Shown piece by piece: positions 37,664 to 47,810 of a stretch of 64,000 nucleotides of DNA (its first letter is position 1; each line of letters opens with the position of its first letter). Position numbers and translations under genes: made by a program. The notes beneath the pieces were generated by a model. It was not told where the DNA came from. It made no database searches and was given only the letters and a program-made list of their open reading frames with translations. The stretch is from Colwellia ponticola (lineage in GTDB: Bacteria > Pseudomonadota > Gammaproteobacteria > Enterobacterales > Alteromonadaceae): NCBI RefSeq assembly GCF_005885605.1, contig NZ_SZVP01000005.1:161531-225530 (forward strand), read 5' to 3'.

Positions 37664-38617
37664 ATGAATAACACGACAATACGAATTGCCACGCGTAAAA
37701 GCGCCCTAGCATTATGGCAAGCAGAGTATGTTAAAGAAAGACTTGAACATTTTCATGAGGGCATTAACGTAGAATTAGTGCCAATGTCGACAAAAGGTGA
37801 TGTTATGTTAGACACGCCTTTAGCTAAAGTAGGCGGCAAAGGTTTATTTGTTAAAGAGCTAGAAGTAGCCATAATGGAAGGCCGTGCTGATATTGCTGTG
37901 CATTCAATGAAAGATATTCCTGTCGATTTTCCTGAAGGTTTAGGCTTAGAAGTTATTTGCCCACGTGAAGATCCACGCGATGCTTTCGTTTCAAATACTA
38001 TTAAGTCATTAAGCGAATTACCCCAAGGTGCTATTGTGGGTACCTCAAGTCTACGTCGTCAATGTCAATTAAAAGCTAGCCGTCCAGATCTAGATATTCG
38101 TGATTTACGCGGTAATGTGAATACTCGTTTAAGAAAACTAGACGAAGGCGAATACGACGCCATTATTTTAGCGGCTGCAGGTCTTATCCGTTTAGAAATG
38201 AGTGACCGTATTGCCCAATATATCGAGCCAGAAGAAATTCTTCCTGCTAATGGCCAAGGCGCTGTTGGTATTGAGGCTCGAGTTAATGATCCAAAAATTG
38301 CTGCCTTATTAGCGCCATTAGAATGTAAAGCAACTCGTATTCGTGTGCTTGGTGAGCGTGCTATGAATAAAGCACTTGAAGGGGGATGTCAGGTACCTAT
38401 TGGTAGTTACGCAGTAATTTCTGCTGACGGCAAAGATATTTACTTACGTGGCTTAGTGGGCGCTATTGATGGTAGCGAAATTATTGAAAGTGAAATAACG
38501 GGTCCGGTTGAAGAGTGTGAAGCATTAGGACATAAGCTTGCACAAGAGTTACTTAACCGAGGCGCTGCTAAAATTTTACAACAAGTTTACTCAGAAAATA
38601 ATGCTGAAAACAACTAA
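37664..38617 (+). CDS. hemC: Porphobilinogen deaminase (hydroxymethylbilane synthase)
   Basis: Polymerises four porphobilinogen units into hydroxymethylbilane in haem synthesis. The dipyrromethane cofactor cysteine lies in [10 protein letters not shown] near residue 240. [10 protein letters not shown] and the N-terminus [17 protein letters not shown] are typical. A longer frame from a GTG at 37637 exists; the ATG at 37664 is preferred, with AGGA 9 bases upstream and 317 residues. It is followed by hemD with a short overlap. Confidence 0.96.
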   Translation: MNNTTIRIATRKSALALWQAEYVKERLEHFHEGINVELVPMSTKGDVMLDTPLAKVGGKGLFVKELEVAIMEGRADIAVHSMKDIPVDFPEGLGLEVICPREDPRDAFVSNTIKSLSELPQGAIVGTSSLRRQCQLKASRPDLDIRDLRGNVNTRLRKLDEGEYDAIILAAAGLIRLEMSDRIAQYIEPEEILPANGQGAVGIEARVNDPKIAALLAPLECKATRIRVLGERAMNKALEGGCQVPIGSYAVISADGKDIYLRGLVGAIDGSEIIESEITGPVEECEALGHKLAQELLNRGAAKILQQVYSENNAENN

Positions 38618-39434
38618 AACTGTTAATACAACGCCTCAAGTGACACCACTTGAGGCGCCTACTCCTGAGTCGACTTTACTTATGCCGAGTAAACCACTCA
38701 AGGTCTTAATCACTAGACCTAAAGCTAAAGCTCAACAACTGGCCTTGTTACTTGATCAACAAGGTATAGCCAATACCAGCCAAATTCTATTCGATTATCA
38801 AAGCAACGCCAGCACTGGTGATATAGCCACAACCTTAATGCATGCTGACATTGTTATTTTTGTTAGTGTCGCAGCCGTTGAGTTTGCTCACGCTAGCTAC
38901 CCGCTCACTAACCATTTACCACACCTTGTTTTTGCCGTTGGTAAAGCCACCAAAGAAGCATTACTGGCGCTAGGTATTAACACCGTGTTTTCGCCGCCAT
39001 CAGAACAAGAACACAGTGAAGGTTTACTTAAACTGCCACAATTAGCTAATGTTAAAGGTAAGCAGGTTGTTATCTTTCGTGGTAATGGTGGTCGAGAGCA
39101 TATTGCTGAAGCTTTAAGGCAACGTAGTGCTAAGGTGCACTACCTTGAAAGTTACCAACGTGTATGGCGAACATTAGCAATAAATATCGCTAAGCAATGG
39201 CGAGCACAACAAATTAACTGTATTGTCGTTACCAGTAACGATATATTAATTGCCTTAACAAAATACCTAGCCAGTACTACTGATAACTATTGGCAAACAC
39301 AGTGTTTGTGGATAGTGGTCAGTGACCGTATTGAAGAAAATGCCAAAAATTTAGGCTTAACACGGGTAATTAATACTCGTAGCGCTAGATCACAAATACT
39401 CTGTAACACCTTGCGAGATCTTTCTTGTTTGTAA
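38601..39434 (+). CDS. hemD: Uroporphyrinogen-III synthase
   Basis: Cyclises hydroxymethylbilane with inversion of ring D. The sequence is divergent, as usual for HemD, but [37 protein letters not shown] and FRGNGGREH are recognisable. The start is uncertain. The ATG at 38601 overlaps hemC by 17 bp and gives 277 residues; the ATG at 38682, just before the first conserved block, is possible. The extra N-terminal 25 residues are Thr- and Pro-rich. It lies in the hemCDXY operon. Confidence 0.88.
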   Translation: MLKTTKTVNTTPQVTPLEAPTPESTLLMPSKPLKVLITRPKAKAQQLALLLDQQGIANTSQILFDYQSNASTGDIATTLMHADIVIFVSVAAVEFAHASYPLTNHLPHLVFAVGKATKEALLALGINTVFSPPSEQEHSEGLLKLPQLANVKGKQVVIFRGNGGREHIAEALRQRSAKVHYLESYQRVWRTLAINIAKQWRAQQINCIVVTSNDILIALTKYLASTTDNYWQTQCLWIVVSDRIEENAKNLGLTRVINTRSARSQILCNTLRDLSCL

Positions 39435-39461
39435 GCGTAACTAACCATGGAATATAGAATT

Positions 39462-40829
39462 ATGTCGGATAATGAAGACTCTAAAAATAAACTATCGGAT
39501 AATAGCGGCACCGAGAAAAAAGACACTGCCAACTTATCATCTGCGAGTAACGCTAAGGTAAGCGAACCTGTTCATAAAGCATCCACTACTGAGAATAAAA
39601 GCTCTGAAGCTAAAAAGTCAGCTGCTGCAAAAGCTAGCACAGCAAAAGTAGCTGCCAACCCAGCAACGAAATCGGCCACAAATAAGGTATCCGCTAATCC
39701 ATCAAACAAAACCGCGACGGCTGCACTCGTTATTGCCTTATTAAGTATTGCCGCTTCTGCTGGTCATTATATTTGGCAACAGCAACAAACAAATACACAA
39801 TTGCTAACCTTAAATCAGCAAAACCAGCAAGCGATAAAACAGAGCCAAATTGAGTTAAAAAACAATTTAGCGACAGAGTTTAGTCAACAACTGCAACAAC
39901 AATATCAAGCAACACAGCTATCGCAACAAAATGCCAAGCAAGCCTATATTGACAGTAAGACTCAACTTGAGCAATTAAAGACTCAGGTTAGTCATTTAAC
40001 CGAACAAGTCAATCAACGCCAGCCAAGTGATTGGCTTATACATGAAGCTGAATATTTAGTACGTATTGCCGCGCGTACTATGTGGTTAGAGCGTGACACT
40101 ACCGCAGCCATAGGTTTACTGCGTGATGCTGATGATCGCCTTAAAGAATTAAACCAACCAAAGTTTTTACCCGTACGAGCATTAATCAATGAAGACATTG
40201 AAAACCTTGCATTAATGCCAACACTACAAAGCCAAGACGCTATTTTGACGTTAATGGCACTTAACAAACAAGTAGAAAATTTAACACTTGCTGGCGTTAA
40301 TTTAGCTGAAAGCCTAGACCCCCAGAAGGAGGATTTAACTCTCTCTGACGATATCAATGACTGGCAAGCCAACTTAGCTAAAACGTGGCATAAGTTTCTC
40401 AACGACTTTATCACCGTGCGCAGAAGAACTGGTATGGTTGAGCCTTTAATGGCGCCTGAACAGCAGCAACACTTAAAACAAAATTTAAGCTTAAAAGTAC
40501 AGTTAGTACAATGGGCTGCGAGCGAGCAAAAAGCAGAGGTTTATCAACAAACCCTAGTAGATATACAGCAATGGCTAACTGAGTTCTTTGATATGAGTTT
40601 ACCAGTAAACAAAAAATTCTATCAATCAATAGAACAACTTAAGCAGCAAACTATTCATTATGACTACCCGAGTGATTTACGCTCATTAGCCGCTATCAAG
40701 CGCTTGCTACAAGACACAAAGCAAACGATAAAAGAGACTGTTGAACAAAAATCGGCGCCTCATAACAACGCTCAAACTGATAAGACCGAAGCTAACTATA
40801 ATGAAGAAGCAAGCGGAGGTTCATTATGA
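39462..40829 (+). CDS. hemX: HemX-family membrane protein
   Basis: Inner-membrane protein of the HemX family, annotated in E. coli as a putative uroporphyrinogen-III methyltransferase but without proven activity. An Ala-, Lys- and Ser-rich cytoplasmic N-terminus of about 80 residues precedes a single membrane segment (ALVIALLSIAASAGHYIW). A long Gln-rich coiled coil and a helical periplasmic domain with WLIHEAEYLVRIAARTMWLERD follow. The ATG at 39447 would add five residues; neither has a clear ribosome site. It overlaps hemY by 4 bp. Confidence 0.87.
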   Translation: MSDNEDSKNKLSDNSGTEKKDTANLSSASNAKVSEPVHKASTTENKSSEAKKSAAAKASTAKVAANPATKSATNKVSANPSNKTATAALVIALLSIAASAGHYIWQQQQTNTQLLTLNQQNQQAIKQSQIELKNNLATEFSQQLQQQYQATQLSQQNAKQAYIDSKTQLEQLKTQVSHLTEQVNQRQPSDWLIHEAEYLVRIAARTMWLERDTTAAIGLLRDADDRLKELNQPKFLPVRALINEDIENLALMPTLQSQDAILTLMALNKQVENLTLAGVNLAESLDPQKEDLTLSDDINDWQANLAKTWHKFLNDFITVRRRTGMVEPLMAPEQQQHLKQNLSLKVQLVQWAASEQKAEVYQQTLVDIQQWLTEFFDMSLPVNKKFYQSIEQLKQQTIHYDYPSDLRSLAAIKRLLQDTKQTIKETVEQKSAPHNNAQTDKTEANYNEEASGGSL

Positions 40830-42037
40830 TCCGCATCATTATTGCTTTACTCATTTTCTTTAGTGTCATGGCAGTAAGTCCCTTGCTAATAGATGAAAAG
40901 GGCTACATTCTTATTGCCATGGGTAACACCACCATTGAATTAACCGTATTATCTGCCAGTATCATGTTAACGCTGTTATTCATTGCACTTGTAATTAGTC
41001 TTAAATTATTACGTGGTGGCGTAAATATCAGCTTTGGTACCTGGAATAAGCTTGCCTTTGCCGGACAGCGCCGTGGCATTGCCAATTTTAATAAAGGACT
41101 TGCGGCTTACATGTTAGAAGATTATAGCCAAGCAGAAGCATTATTCGCTAAAAGCGCGATTCCCTCAAAAAGAAAACAAAGTGCTTACCTACTTGCTGCC
41201 TCAGCATCCGCTAAATTAAATTTAAACAGTAATACTAATCACTACCTAGAGCTACTTGAACAAGAAACCCTTAAACTAAAAGACCTTGGTTTAGAAGGTG
41301 TTATTGTGAACATTAAACTGCTTATGAACCAAAAAAAGCCCGAAGCTGATACTAAAGCACGAGCGTTAATTGATGAAAATCACAAACAAATTGGTCATGA
41401 CGCGCGCTTATTAGCGCTTGAAATTGACTTATGTTTAGTTGAAAAGCGCTTTAACAAAGCTATACAGTACTTAGTTTGGGCGCGTAAAGAAAAAACAATT
41501 ACCGAAGAGAGAATACAAGCATGGGAGCGAATAGCCTATTACGGTAGTTTTAATGAAAGTATTAACGATAAAAACAACGAGGCATTACAGCACAACTGGC
41601 AGAGCTTAGGTCGTAAAATTAAGCAGCGCGACACAGTGATACTAGCTTATTGCCAAGTATTAGCAGAAAACGATCTTCATGAACCGCTCAATAAGTTACT
41701 CAGCCCGTTATTTAAAAAATCGCCCAGCACTGAGTTTTTAAAACAGGTACGTAACTTACCTATTAAGCGCGCCGATGAGTTAATTGCCATCGCGCAACAA
41801 CAGCTTCATAAAAACATCCATAGTGCGAAGTGGCTGAGTTGTTTAGGTCATTTAGCGTTGAAGAGTCAACAATATTCTATGGCAGAAAAAGCCTTTGGCA
41901 GCTTAATAAAGCTAGAAGATAAGGATACTGGTCGACAATATGATCGCCAAGACTTACAAGCGTTAGCGCAAGCGCATAGTAAAGAAAAACAATATCAAGC
42001 CGCTGATGCCATGTGGTCAAAGGCCCATACTTTATAA
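40826..42037 (+). CDS. hemY: HemY-family TPR membrane protein
   Basis: Inner-membrane protein with two N-terminal transmembrane helices (about 3-18 and 39-63), then the WNKLAFAGQRRGIANFNKGL segment and tetratricopeptide-like repeats through the rest. It is the usual last gene of the hemCDXY operon in gammaproteobacteria; it is not protoporphyrinogen oxidase despite the shared name. Its role is thought to be organisational. It overlaps hemX by 4 bp. Confidence 0.88.
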   Translation: MIRIIIALLIFFSVMAVSPLLIDEKGYILIAMGNTTIELTVLSASIMLTLLFIALVISLKLLRGGVNISFGTWNKLAFAGQRRGIANFNKGLAAYMLEDYSQAEALFAKSAIPSKRKQSAYLLAASASAKLNLNSNTNHYLELLEQETLKLKDLGLEGVIVNIKLLMNQKKPEADTKARALIDENHKQIGHDARLLALEIDLCLVEKRFNKAIQYLVWARKEKTITEERIQAWERIAYYGSFNESINDKNNEALQHNWQSLGRKIKQRDTVILAYCQVLAENDLHEPLNKLLSPLFKKSPSTEFLKQVRNLPIKRADELIAIAQQQLHKNIHSAKWLSCLGHLALKSQQYSMAEKAFGSLIKLEDKDTGRQYDRQDLQALAQAHSKEKQYQAADAMWSKAHTL

Positions 42038-42098
42038 AATATTTGGCATTACTGACGGTTTGGTGGCGCTATTAGCTTAATGAGTTAATAGCGCTAGT

Positions 42099-42302
42099 CT
42101 ATTTATCTTGGGGGACACCCTCATCACATTTTTTACATGATAGCTGGTGTCCTAACATATCTTGACGACCACTTGATGAGATTACCCAAGGTCTATTAAT
42201 AAAGGGTGGAATATGGCGCACATGCTGAAAATGACCACAGGTTAACTCTGCAACCCAATGTTCCTCTTCATCTTGATGGTAACCACAAATAGCTTGTTGC
42301 AT
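42099..42302 (-). CDS. DUF3565 small Cys/His-rich protein
   Basis: About 67 residues of the DUF3565 family, recognised from MQQAICGYHQDEEEHWVAEL, LTCGHFQHVRH and the C-terminal SCKKCD. The spaced cysteines and histidines suggest metal binding. Function is unknown to me. An ATG at 42314 has AAGG touching it, so the ATG at 42302, which matches the family N-terminus, is preferred with AAGG 12 bases upstream. It is convergent with hemY. Confidence 0.75.
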   Translation of the reverse strand: MQQAICGYHQDEEEHWVAELTCGHFQHVRHIPPFINRPWVISSSGRQDMLGHQLSCKKCDEGVPQDK

Positions 42303-42348
42303 TAGGTTATGCATCCTTGGATCATATAAGGCGTCAATTCAATCAGTA

Positions 42349-43890
42349 TCACAGAGCAAATAGTATTTTAATTTGCTTGGCTTTATCTTTACCATCAAGA
42401 GCAGAAAATTTCATTAATAGATCGTCTTTACCATCGCTATTTAAATCATCAACCTTCACTAAGTTGCCATCTTTAGGTAGTTTTGTACTATAGCTAACAC
42501 TGCTTTTTTGAAAGGTTTTATTGTTTTCATCTGCTCTCTGGCCTAAGTATATTTTCAATTCATCATCATCTGATAACACTAAATCTTGTAAGCCATCACC
42601 ATTGATATCGGCTAACTCCACCACCGCACTGCCACTTTGTCCTGAGCTTAAACTAAAGGTCAGCTCTACATCTTTTTTGATCGCTGGCTTGCTGGAAAAT
42701 TTATCTTGTCCATCCATATTAAATACATAAACATCTTGAGCAATACTACCGGTAATTAATGCACTGATAATCTGTGATAAGCCTATATCAAAGCCCGCTA
42801 GTAACACCTCAAGCCTGTTATCACCATCAATATCAACAAACGTTAACCCCGTTAACGTACCTTCAGCCTGAATAACACTGTCTGCTTGGGGCGAATAAAT
42901 TAAGTTCCCTTCGCTTTGTTTACCTAGAAAGATTTCATAGTCATTAACACGGTTCAGTACACCTGACGTTTTAGTATAACGCACCACCATATCAATAAGA
43001 CCGTCATTATTGACATCACGTAACTGTTCAAGCTTTCTATATTCAAGGTTACTTTGATCTAATTGTTCACCATTTTCAGCACGCTTATTCCACCATTCAG
43101 TACCACTAATCGTCTTGTTAATTGCAACAGGTATTGCTTTACGAGCAAACAGACTGTTACCGTATTGTGGGTAAATAATCATTTCGCCATCACCTACCAA
43201 CACAATATCAATTTTTTTATCAATGTTAGCATCGCTAAAATATAAGGTAGTCTCAGTGTAAGTAACGCCCGTAGGTAAAACGCGTACATTGGGCTTTATC
43301 GGTAGTATGTGCCGCGCGAAACTATTCATTCCTAAGCCAATAAGAACATGAGTTTTATCAAAGTCGGCAATAACGACATCATCAAAATCGTCATTATTGA
43401 GGTTTTGAATAAAGTTTCCTCGGCTAAGAAAGCTCGCTTGTTCTTGAATATATAACGATTTAACCTTGACCAAAGACTTGAATTTATTTTGCTGATAGAC
43501 GGCTAAAGAGTTAGCTGATAGAAAATATAAACGCTGCTTTTGTCTTATTTTTTTATCAACTAGAACACTTAAATCAAAGCGATAAAAGGCCTTAGGTATG
43601 ATGGTCTGTTCTGCGATAACATATTCACTAGCAGTGCTATCTAGCTGATAAATAATTAACCAACGATTCCCCTGCTTATCGACAGAAAAAGTAATTAATT
43701 CTTTACCTTCATTGGGTAAAATATCTGCAACAATAATTTCTTGGGTGATGTTATAGGGCGTATTAATGAGCACCTCATTAAAATTAACGCTTTTCGATGT
43801 ATCAGCGACAGCGGTTAAAGAGGTAACACTAAGCAGCGTTGCCAATAAGCCTAAAAAAATTCTCTTAGTAAACAGTAATAATTTGTTCAT
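42349..43890 (-). CDS. Exported FG-GAP/VCBS repeat protein
   Basis: 513 residues with a signal peptide ending near TAVADTS. It contains about six FG-GAP-like calcium motifs (DVNNDGLIDMV, DIDGDNRLEVL, DINGDGLQDLV, DLNSDGKDDLL and weaker ones such as NLNNDDFDDVV). These form blades of a beta-propeller like integrin alpha-chain repeats. No anchor or sorting signal was seen. Probably periplasmic or secreted; partner and function unknown. It appears to be a single gene. Confidence 0.8.
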   Translation of the reverse strand: MNKLLLFTKRIFLGLLATLLSVTSLTAVADTSKSVNFNEVLINTPYNITQEIIVADILPNEGKELITFSVDKQGNRWLIIYQLDSTASEYVIAEQTIIPKAFYRFDLSVLVDKKIRQKQRLYFLSANSLAVYQQNKFKSLVKVKSLYIQEQASFLSRGNFIQNLNNDDFDDVVIADFDKTHVLIGLGMNSFARHILPIKPNVRVLPTGVTYTETTLYFSDANIDKKIDIVLVGDGEMIIYPQYGNSLFARKAIPVAINKTISGTEWWNKRAENGEQLDQSNLEYRKLEQLRDVNNDGLIDMVVRYTKTSGVLNRVNDYEIFLGKQSEGNLIYSPQADSVIQAEGTLTGLTFVDIDGDNRLEVLLAGFDIGLSQIISALITGSIAQDVYVFNMDGQDKFSSKPAIKKDVELTFSLSSGQSGSAVVELADINGDGLQDLVLSDDDELKIYLGQRADENNKTFQKSSVSYSTKLPKDGNLVKVDDLNSDGKDDLLMKFSALDGKDKAKQIKILFAL

Positions 43891-43992
43891 GGTGCGTACT
43901 TCATCTAGTTAGACCTATAGTATAAATTTTTATTATCTTTGATAAAGGTAAATAATTATACCTTTTGCGATTAAGTGTATTAGCTTATAAAA

Positions 43993-46900
43993 CTAGCTAT
44001 AACCAACATAATCAGTTTGTAGCTTTTTGGCCAACGCGGCACTCATCATGGCACGTAAAGCAGCAGGTTTAACAAGTTTACGCATGTAACCAACATCATA
44101 GCTTTTGGCTTTATCTTCAATGCCAGGCTCTGTAGTCGCTGTGATTAATATTGCCGGCAATGAATGATGACACTGGCTGCGTAAGTCTTTAATTAACGTT
44201 AAGCCATCAACTTGTTGACCTTGTGGCTCATCCGCTTGACTATCTTTTCGGTAACCCAATTGATAATCAACCAATAATATGTCAATTTCATTTCCATGAT
44301 TAGCAAACTCTTCTAGCGCTGTTTCTCTAGAATCCGCTGCAAGAATATTACATTGCCATGCCGATAGTAGTTCAACCATGCCACTCAGTACATCAGGGTC
44401 GTTATCAATACATAAAACGGTAATGTCTTTTAACGCCACAACAAAGCCTGAATTACTGACTATATTTTTTTGCACCAAAGCTTCTGCTTGCTCTACTTGT
44501 ACAGAAAACTTACAGCCTTGCATCGCTTTTGATTGTAAGCTCAGTGTGTGACCGAGTAACTGCGCCAAACTTTGCGTGATATTAAGTCCTAACCCTAGCC
44601 CTCTACCCGCATGATTATTAGGGGTATTAAGTTGAATAAACTGTTCAAACACCATCACCTGTTTTTCAACGGGAATACCTGGGCCATTATCTAAAATTTG
44701 TATAATGACTTGTTTATTGAAGACTCGCGCTCCTAACAGCACCTTACCTGGGCTAGCATACCTAAAAGCATTACCAACAAGGTTTTGAATAATACGGCGA
44801 AGTAAATTACGGTCTGACTTAACCCACACTTTACTCGCGACTAAACGGAACTCTACCGACTGCTCAACGGCTAAGGCGGCAAACTCTTGCGCTAAATCCT
44901 CAAACAGATCATTCAATGAAAAAACTTGAATATTGACACTAATGTTGCCACTTTCTAAGCGCGCAATTTCAGCTAAATCAGCTAATAAGTCATTAGCGGC
45001 TTTTAAAGAGCGATCAATATTGGAAACTTGCCTTTGTTGAACCGTCGTTAAAGTACTTTGCTCAGATAATGCTGAGGTAAAGAGTCTTGCCGCTTCCAGT
45101 GGCTGCATTAAATCATGACTACACGCTTTTAAATACTGACTTTTTTTCAAGTGAGCTTGTTCAGCCTTTTCATGTGCTTTCGCCAGCGCTTCATTGGTTT
45201 TAGCTAAGGTTAAGGTACGCTCATAGACTCGCGTTTCCAGATCAAGGTTAGCCTCTTTAAGTACCTGCTCGGCTTGTCGATAGGCGGTAATATCTGAAAA
45301 TAACATAACAAAACCACCGCCAGGTAATGGATTACCCTCAATGCGAATAGTTTGACCATTAGGTTGTTGTCGCTCTGAGCTGTGCGGACTACCTTTACGT
45401 AAAAAATCTAAGCGACGCTCTACCTGTGACTCTATATCACCGGAGCCACATAACCCTCTTTGTACGTTATAACGAATTAACGTCGCTATTGGGCTGCCCA
45501 CATAGACCAGCTCAGATGGATATTCAAATAGATCTAAATATTTTTTATTCCAGGCCACTAGCTGTAATTGGTCATCAACAATAGAAATACCCTCACTGGC
45601 ATTTTCAATAGCACTTTGCAGTAAATTTTGTGAAAACACTTGTCGTTGATTCGATGCTTCTTCTACCAATACGGCGAGCTCATCAAGGGCAATATCTCGA
45701 CCATCTAACGCAGAAGACAACACTAACCTCGCAGAAGAAGACCCCATAACCGTTGCTAAGGTATTTTCGGTGTGTTGGATTAATTTTTGATTATAAATAA
45801 CATTACTCAACGATTTTTTATCATGAGTCGCTAAAAATTTATTAAAATTGGCACTGGCTTTTTCCAAGCCAACAAATCGTGATGCTAACAGCTCTAACTC
45901 TCGCACATCAAGCTGCCTTTTTTTCTCTACTTTTAAAAGTTTAGGTGACTGCCACTCTAAAAATAATGATGCTTGCACGCGCTCTTGTACGCTTTGCCGA
46001 CTAATTTGAGACAGAGCCCACATCACAATAACGTTAGCACCTAAACTAAATAAGGTTGCTGTACTGGTAACCGGTAAAAAGCCTTCTGCAAAAGGTGAAG
46101 CATATAAACCAAATTGCGGTAAGAAGTTAAGAGTAAGCCATAGAATAAAGCCAACTAAAATCCCTGCGTAAACGCCCATTAAAGTCGCTCGACGCCAATA
46201 AAAAGCGGCAATTAATGCGGGGGTTAGTTGTGCAAAAGCGCCAAAAGCCACTTCACCTAATGAAGACAATGTATCAGGAGAAGCCATAATAAAAACACCA
46301 TAGCCAAGTAAAATAACAAACAACGCTAAGAATTTTCTAATATTTAATAAACGTCGACGAAAATTATCATAATCGGTTTGTGCTACTTTTTGGCGACGAT
46401 AAAGTAACGGAAAAACAATTTCATTGCTTAACATAGTGCTTAATGCAATAGCCGAAATAATCACCATAGAGCTTGCTGCAGATACCGCCCCTAAAAAGGC
46501 AAACAGCGTTAACCAGGTTTGTTGGGTAACATCCGGAAGAAAAAGCACATAGGTGTCTGAAGGTACTGTATTACCCAATAGCATTTGGCCGGCTAAACCT
46601 AGTGGTGCAGCAAAAAAGGCAAAAACAAGTAGGTATAACGGAAAAACACGACGACTTAACCAAGTATCTTTTTGGTCTTTAAGCTCAACAATCATCACTT
46701 GAAATTGTCTTGGTAACGATAAGAAAGCCGCCATAACAATCACTAACATGGCAAACATTGAGGTAACATTATCAGTAGTTAATTGTTGCTCTAACAACTC
46801 AGTGGCATTGGCTTGCTGCCAAATGTCAGCAGGTGAATCATATAAAACGAAACAAACAAAAAGACCTACGGCCAAAAACGCAAAGAGTTTCACTAAAGAT

Positions 46901-47475
46901 TCAAAAGCAATAGCTAACATAACGCCAGGATGACGCTCAGTAACATCAATGTGCCTGATACCAAATAAAACAGTAAACACCGCCAAGACTAAGCTAACCA
47001 CTAAGCCAATATGCCAACTGGTTAAGCTTTGATCCATTTGCAGTTGTTGAAAAGAGTAAACCATGGCTTTAAGTTGCAAAGCGATATAAGGCATGGTGCC
47101 AACTAACGCCACAATAGTAACCATTATGGCGAGGTTATGCGACTTGCCAAACCTTGCCGCCAGCAAGTCGGCAATGGAGGTTAAGTGCAGCTTTAAGCTC
47201 ACGCGAATAATGCGCTGAATAAACGGCCAAGCAAAAACAAACAGTAAGATAGGGCCTAAGTAAATAGGGAGGTGAGACAATAAATTGCTTGATGCCTGCC
47301 CTGTTGTGCCTAAAAAACTCCACGAGGTACAGTAAACACCTAAGGTAAGTGCATAAATAATGCTTTGACCTTTTTTCGCTAACTGATGTCGGTATCGGTC
47401 ACCCAAAAAAGCAATTAAAAATAACAAGCCAATATAGACCAAACTCAATAGCGCTAATTGCCAATTGGGAAACAT
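43993..47475 (-). CDS. Hybrid sensor histidine kinase with sodium/solute symporter-like sensor domain
   Basis: 1160 residues. Residues 1 to about 490 are a sodium:solute symporter-like region with 12-13 membrane helices, as in CbrA. Then come a linker, a PAS domain (about 625-735, NASEGISIVDDQLQLVAWN), a coiled coil, HisKA with H787 in ACSHDLMQP, an HATPase domain (NLVGNAF, DNGPGIP, GLGLGLN) and a C-terminal receiver (acceptor Asp about 1070 in ILLVDYQLG). It probably senses or transports a nutrient and signals by phosphorelay. No separate regulator is adjacent, so the output partner is unknown. It is divergent from the riboswitch-controlled thiamine genes. Confidence 0.92.
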   Translation of the reverse strand: MFPNWQLALLSLVYIGLLFLIAFLGDRYRHQLAKKGQSIIYALTLGVYCTSWSFLGTTGQASSNLLSHLPIYLGPILLFVFAWPFIQRIIRVSLKLHLTSIADLLAARFGKSHNLAIMVTIVALVGTMPYIALQLKAMVYSFQQLQMDQSLTSWHIGLVVSLVLAVFTVLFGIRHIDVTERHPGVMLAIAFESLVKLFAFLAVGLFVCFVLYDSPADIWQQANATELLEQQLTTDNVTSMFAMLVIVMAAFLSLPRQFQVMIVELKDQKDTWLSRRVFPLYLLVFAFFAAPLGLAGQMLLGNTVPSDTYVLFLPDVTQQTWLTLFAFLGAVSAASSMVIISAIALSTMLSNEIVFPLLYRRQKVAQTDYDNFRRRLLNIRKFLALFVILLGYGVFIMASPDTLSSLGEVAFGAFAQLTPALIAAFYWRRATLMGVYAGILVGFILWLTLNFLPQFGLYASPFAEGFLPVTSTATLFSLGANVIVMWALSQISRQSVQERVQASLFLEWQSPKLLKVEKKRQLDVRELELLASRFVGLEKASANFNKFLATHDKKSLSNVIYNQKLIQHTENTLATVMGSSSARLVLSSALDGRDIALDELAVLVEEASNQRQVFSQNLLQSAIENASEGISIVDDQLQLVAWNKKYLDLFEYPSELVYVGSPIATLIRYNVQRGLCGSGDIESQVERRLDFLRKGSPHSSERQQPNGQTIRIEGNPLPGGGFVMLFSDITAYRQAEQVLKEANLDLETRVYERTLTLAKTNEALAKAHEKAEQAHLKKSQYLKACSHDLMQPLEAARLFTSALSEQSTLTTVQQRQVSNIDRSLKAANDLLADLAEIARLESGNISVNIQVFSLNDLFEDLAQEFAALAVEQSVEFRLVASKVWVKSDRNLLRRIIQNLVGNAFRYASPGKVLLGARVFNKQVIIQILDNGPGIPVEKQVMVFEQFIQLNTPNNHAGRGLGLGLNITQSLAQLLGHTLSLQSKAMQGCKFSVQVEQAEALVQKNIVSNSGFVVALKDITVLCIDNDPDVLSGMVELLSAWQCNILAADSRETALEEFANHGNEIDILLVDYQLGYRKDSQADEPQGQQVDGLTLIKDLRSQCHHSLPAILITATTEPGIEDKAKSYDVGYMRKLVKPAALRAMMSAALAKKLQTDYVGYS

Positions 47476-47610
47476 AAACTCTCACTACTATTATTATATA
47501 CCTTCAAGCTAAGAAAACCGCTCAAGAGTACTTTTGAAAAAACCACCACCATGTGAACTGATTAATATACCTAAGCTAGTCAACAATACAAAGATTATAG
47601 TTAAATTATT

Positions 47611-47619
47611 TGCTAGAAT
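47611..47619 (+). promoter_or_regulatory. Extended -10 promoter of the thiamine operon
   Basis: TGCTAGAAT is a TG-extended -10 element. Transcription from it would begin around 47626, right at the 5' side of the riboswitch. Confidence 0.5.
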
Positions 47620-47627
47620 AATCTGAG

Positions 47628-47732
47628 ACCAAGGGGTGCGCTGTTATTTAAATTTTTAAATGAGAGTCGCTGAGATATATACCCTTTGAACCTGGGCAGA
47701 GAATATAATACATTTTCTGGCATAGGGATGGT
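47628..47732 (+). promoter_or_regulatory. TPP riboswitch (THI element)
   Basis: The conserved blocks occur in order: GGGGTGC (47633-47639), GCTGAGA (47669-47675), ACCCTTTGAACCTG (47681-47694), then CTGGCATAGGGA (47717-47728), closed by ACCA/TGGT. The variable arm between the first two is A+T-rich. It lies upstream of the thiamine receptor and transporter genes. A candidate alternative hairpin pairs AGGGATGGTT with AACTATCCT near 47760. Whether control is at termination or translation is undecided. TPP binding should lower expression. Confidence 0.93.
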
Positions 47733-47810
47733 TAGAGAGAAATCTTAACGTTTATAAAACTATCCTCATTGCGCACGCCTCTACTTTTTATTTTTAATTA
47801 ATGAGATTTT

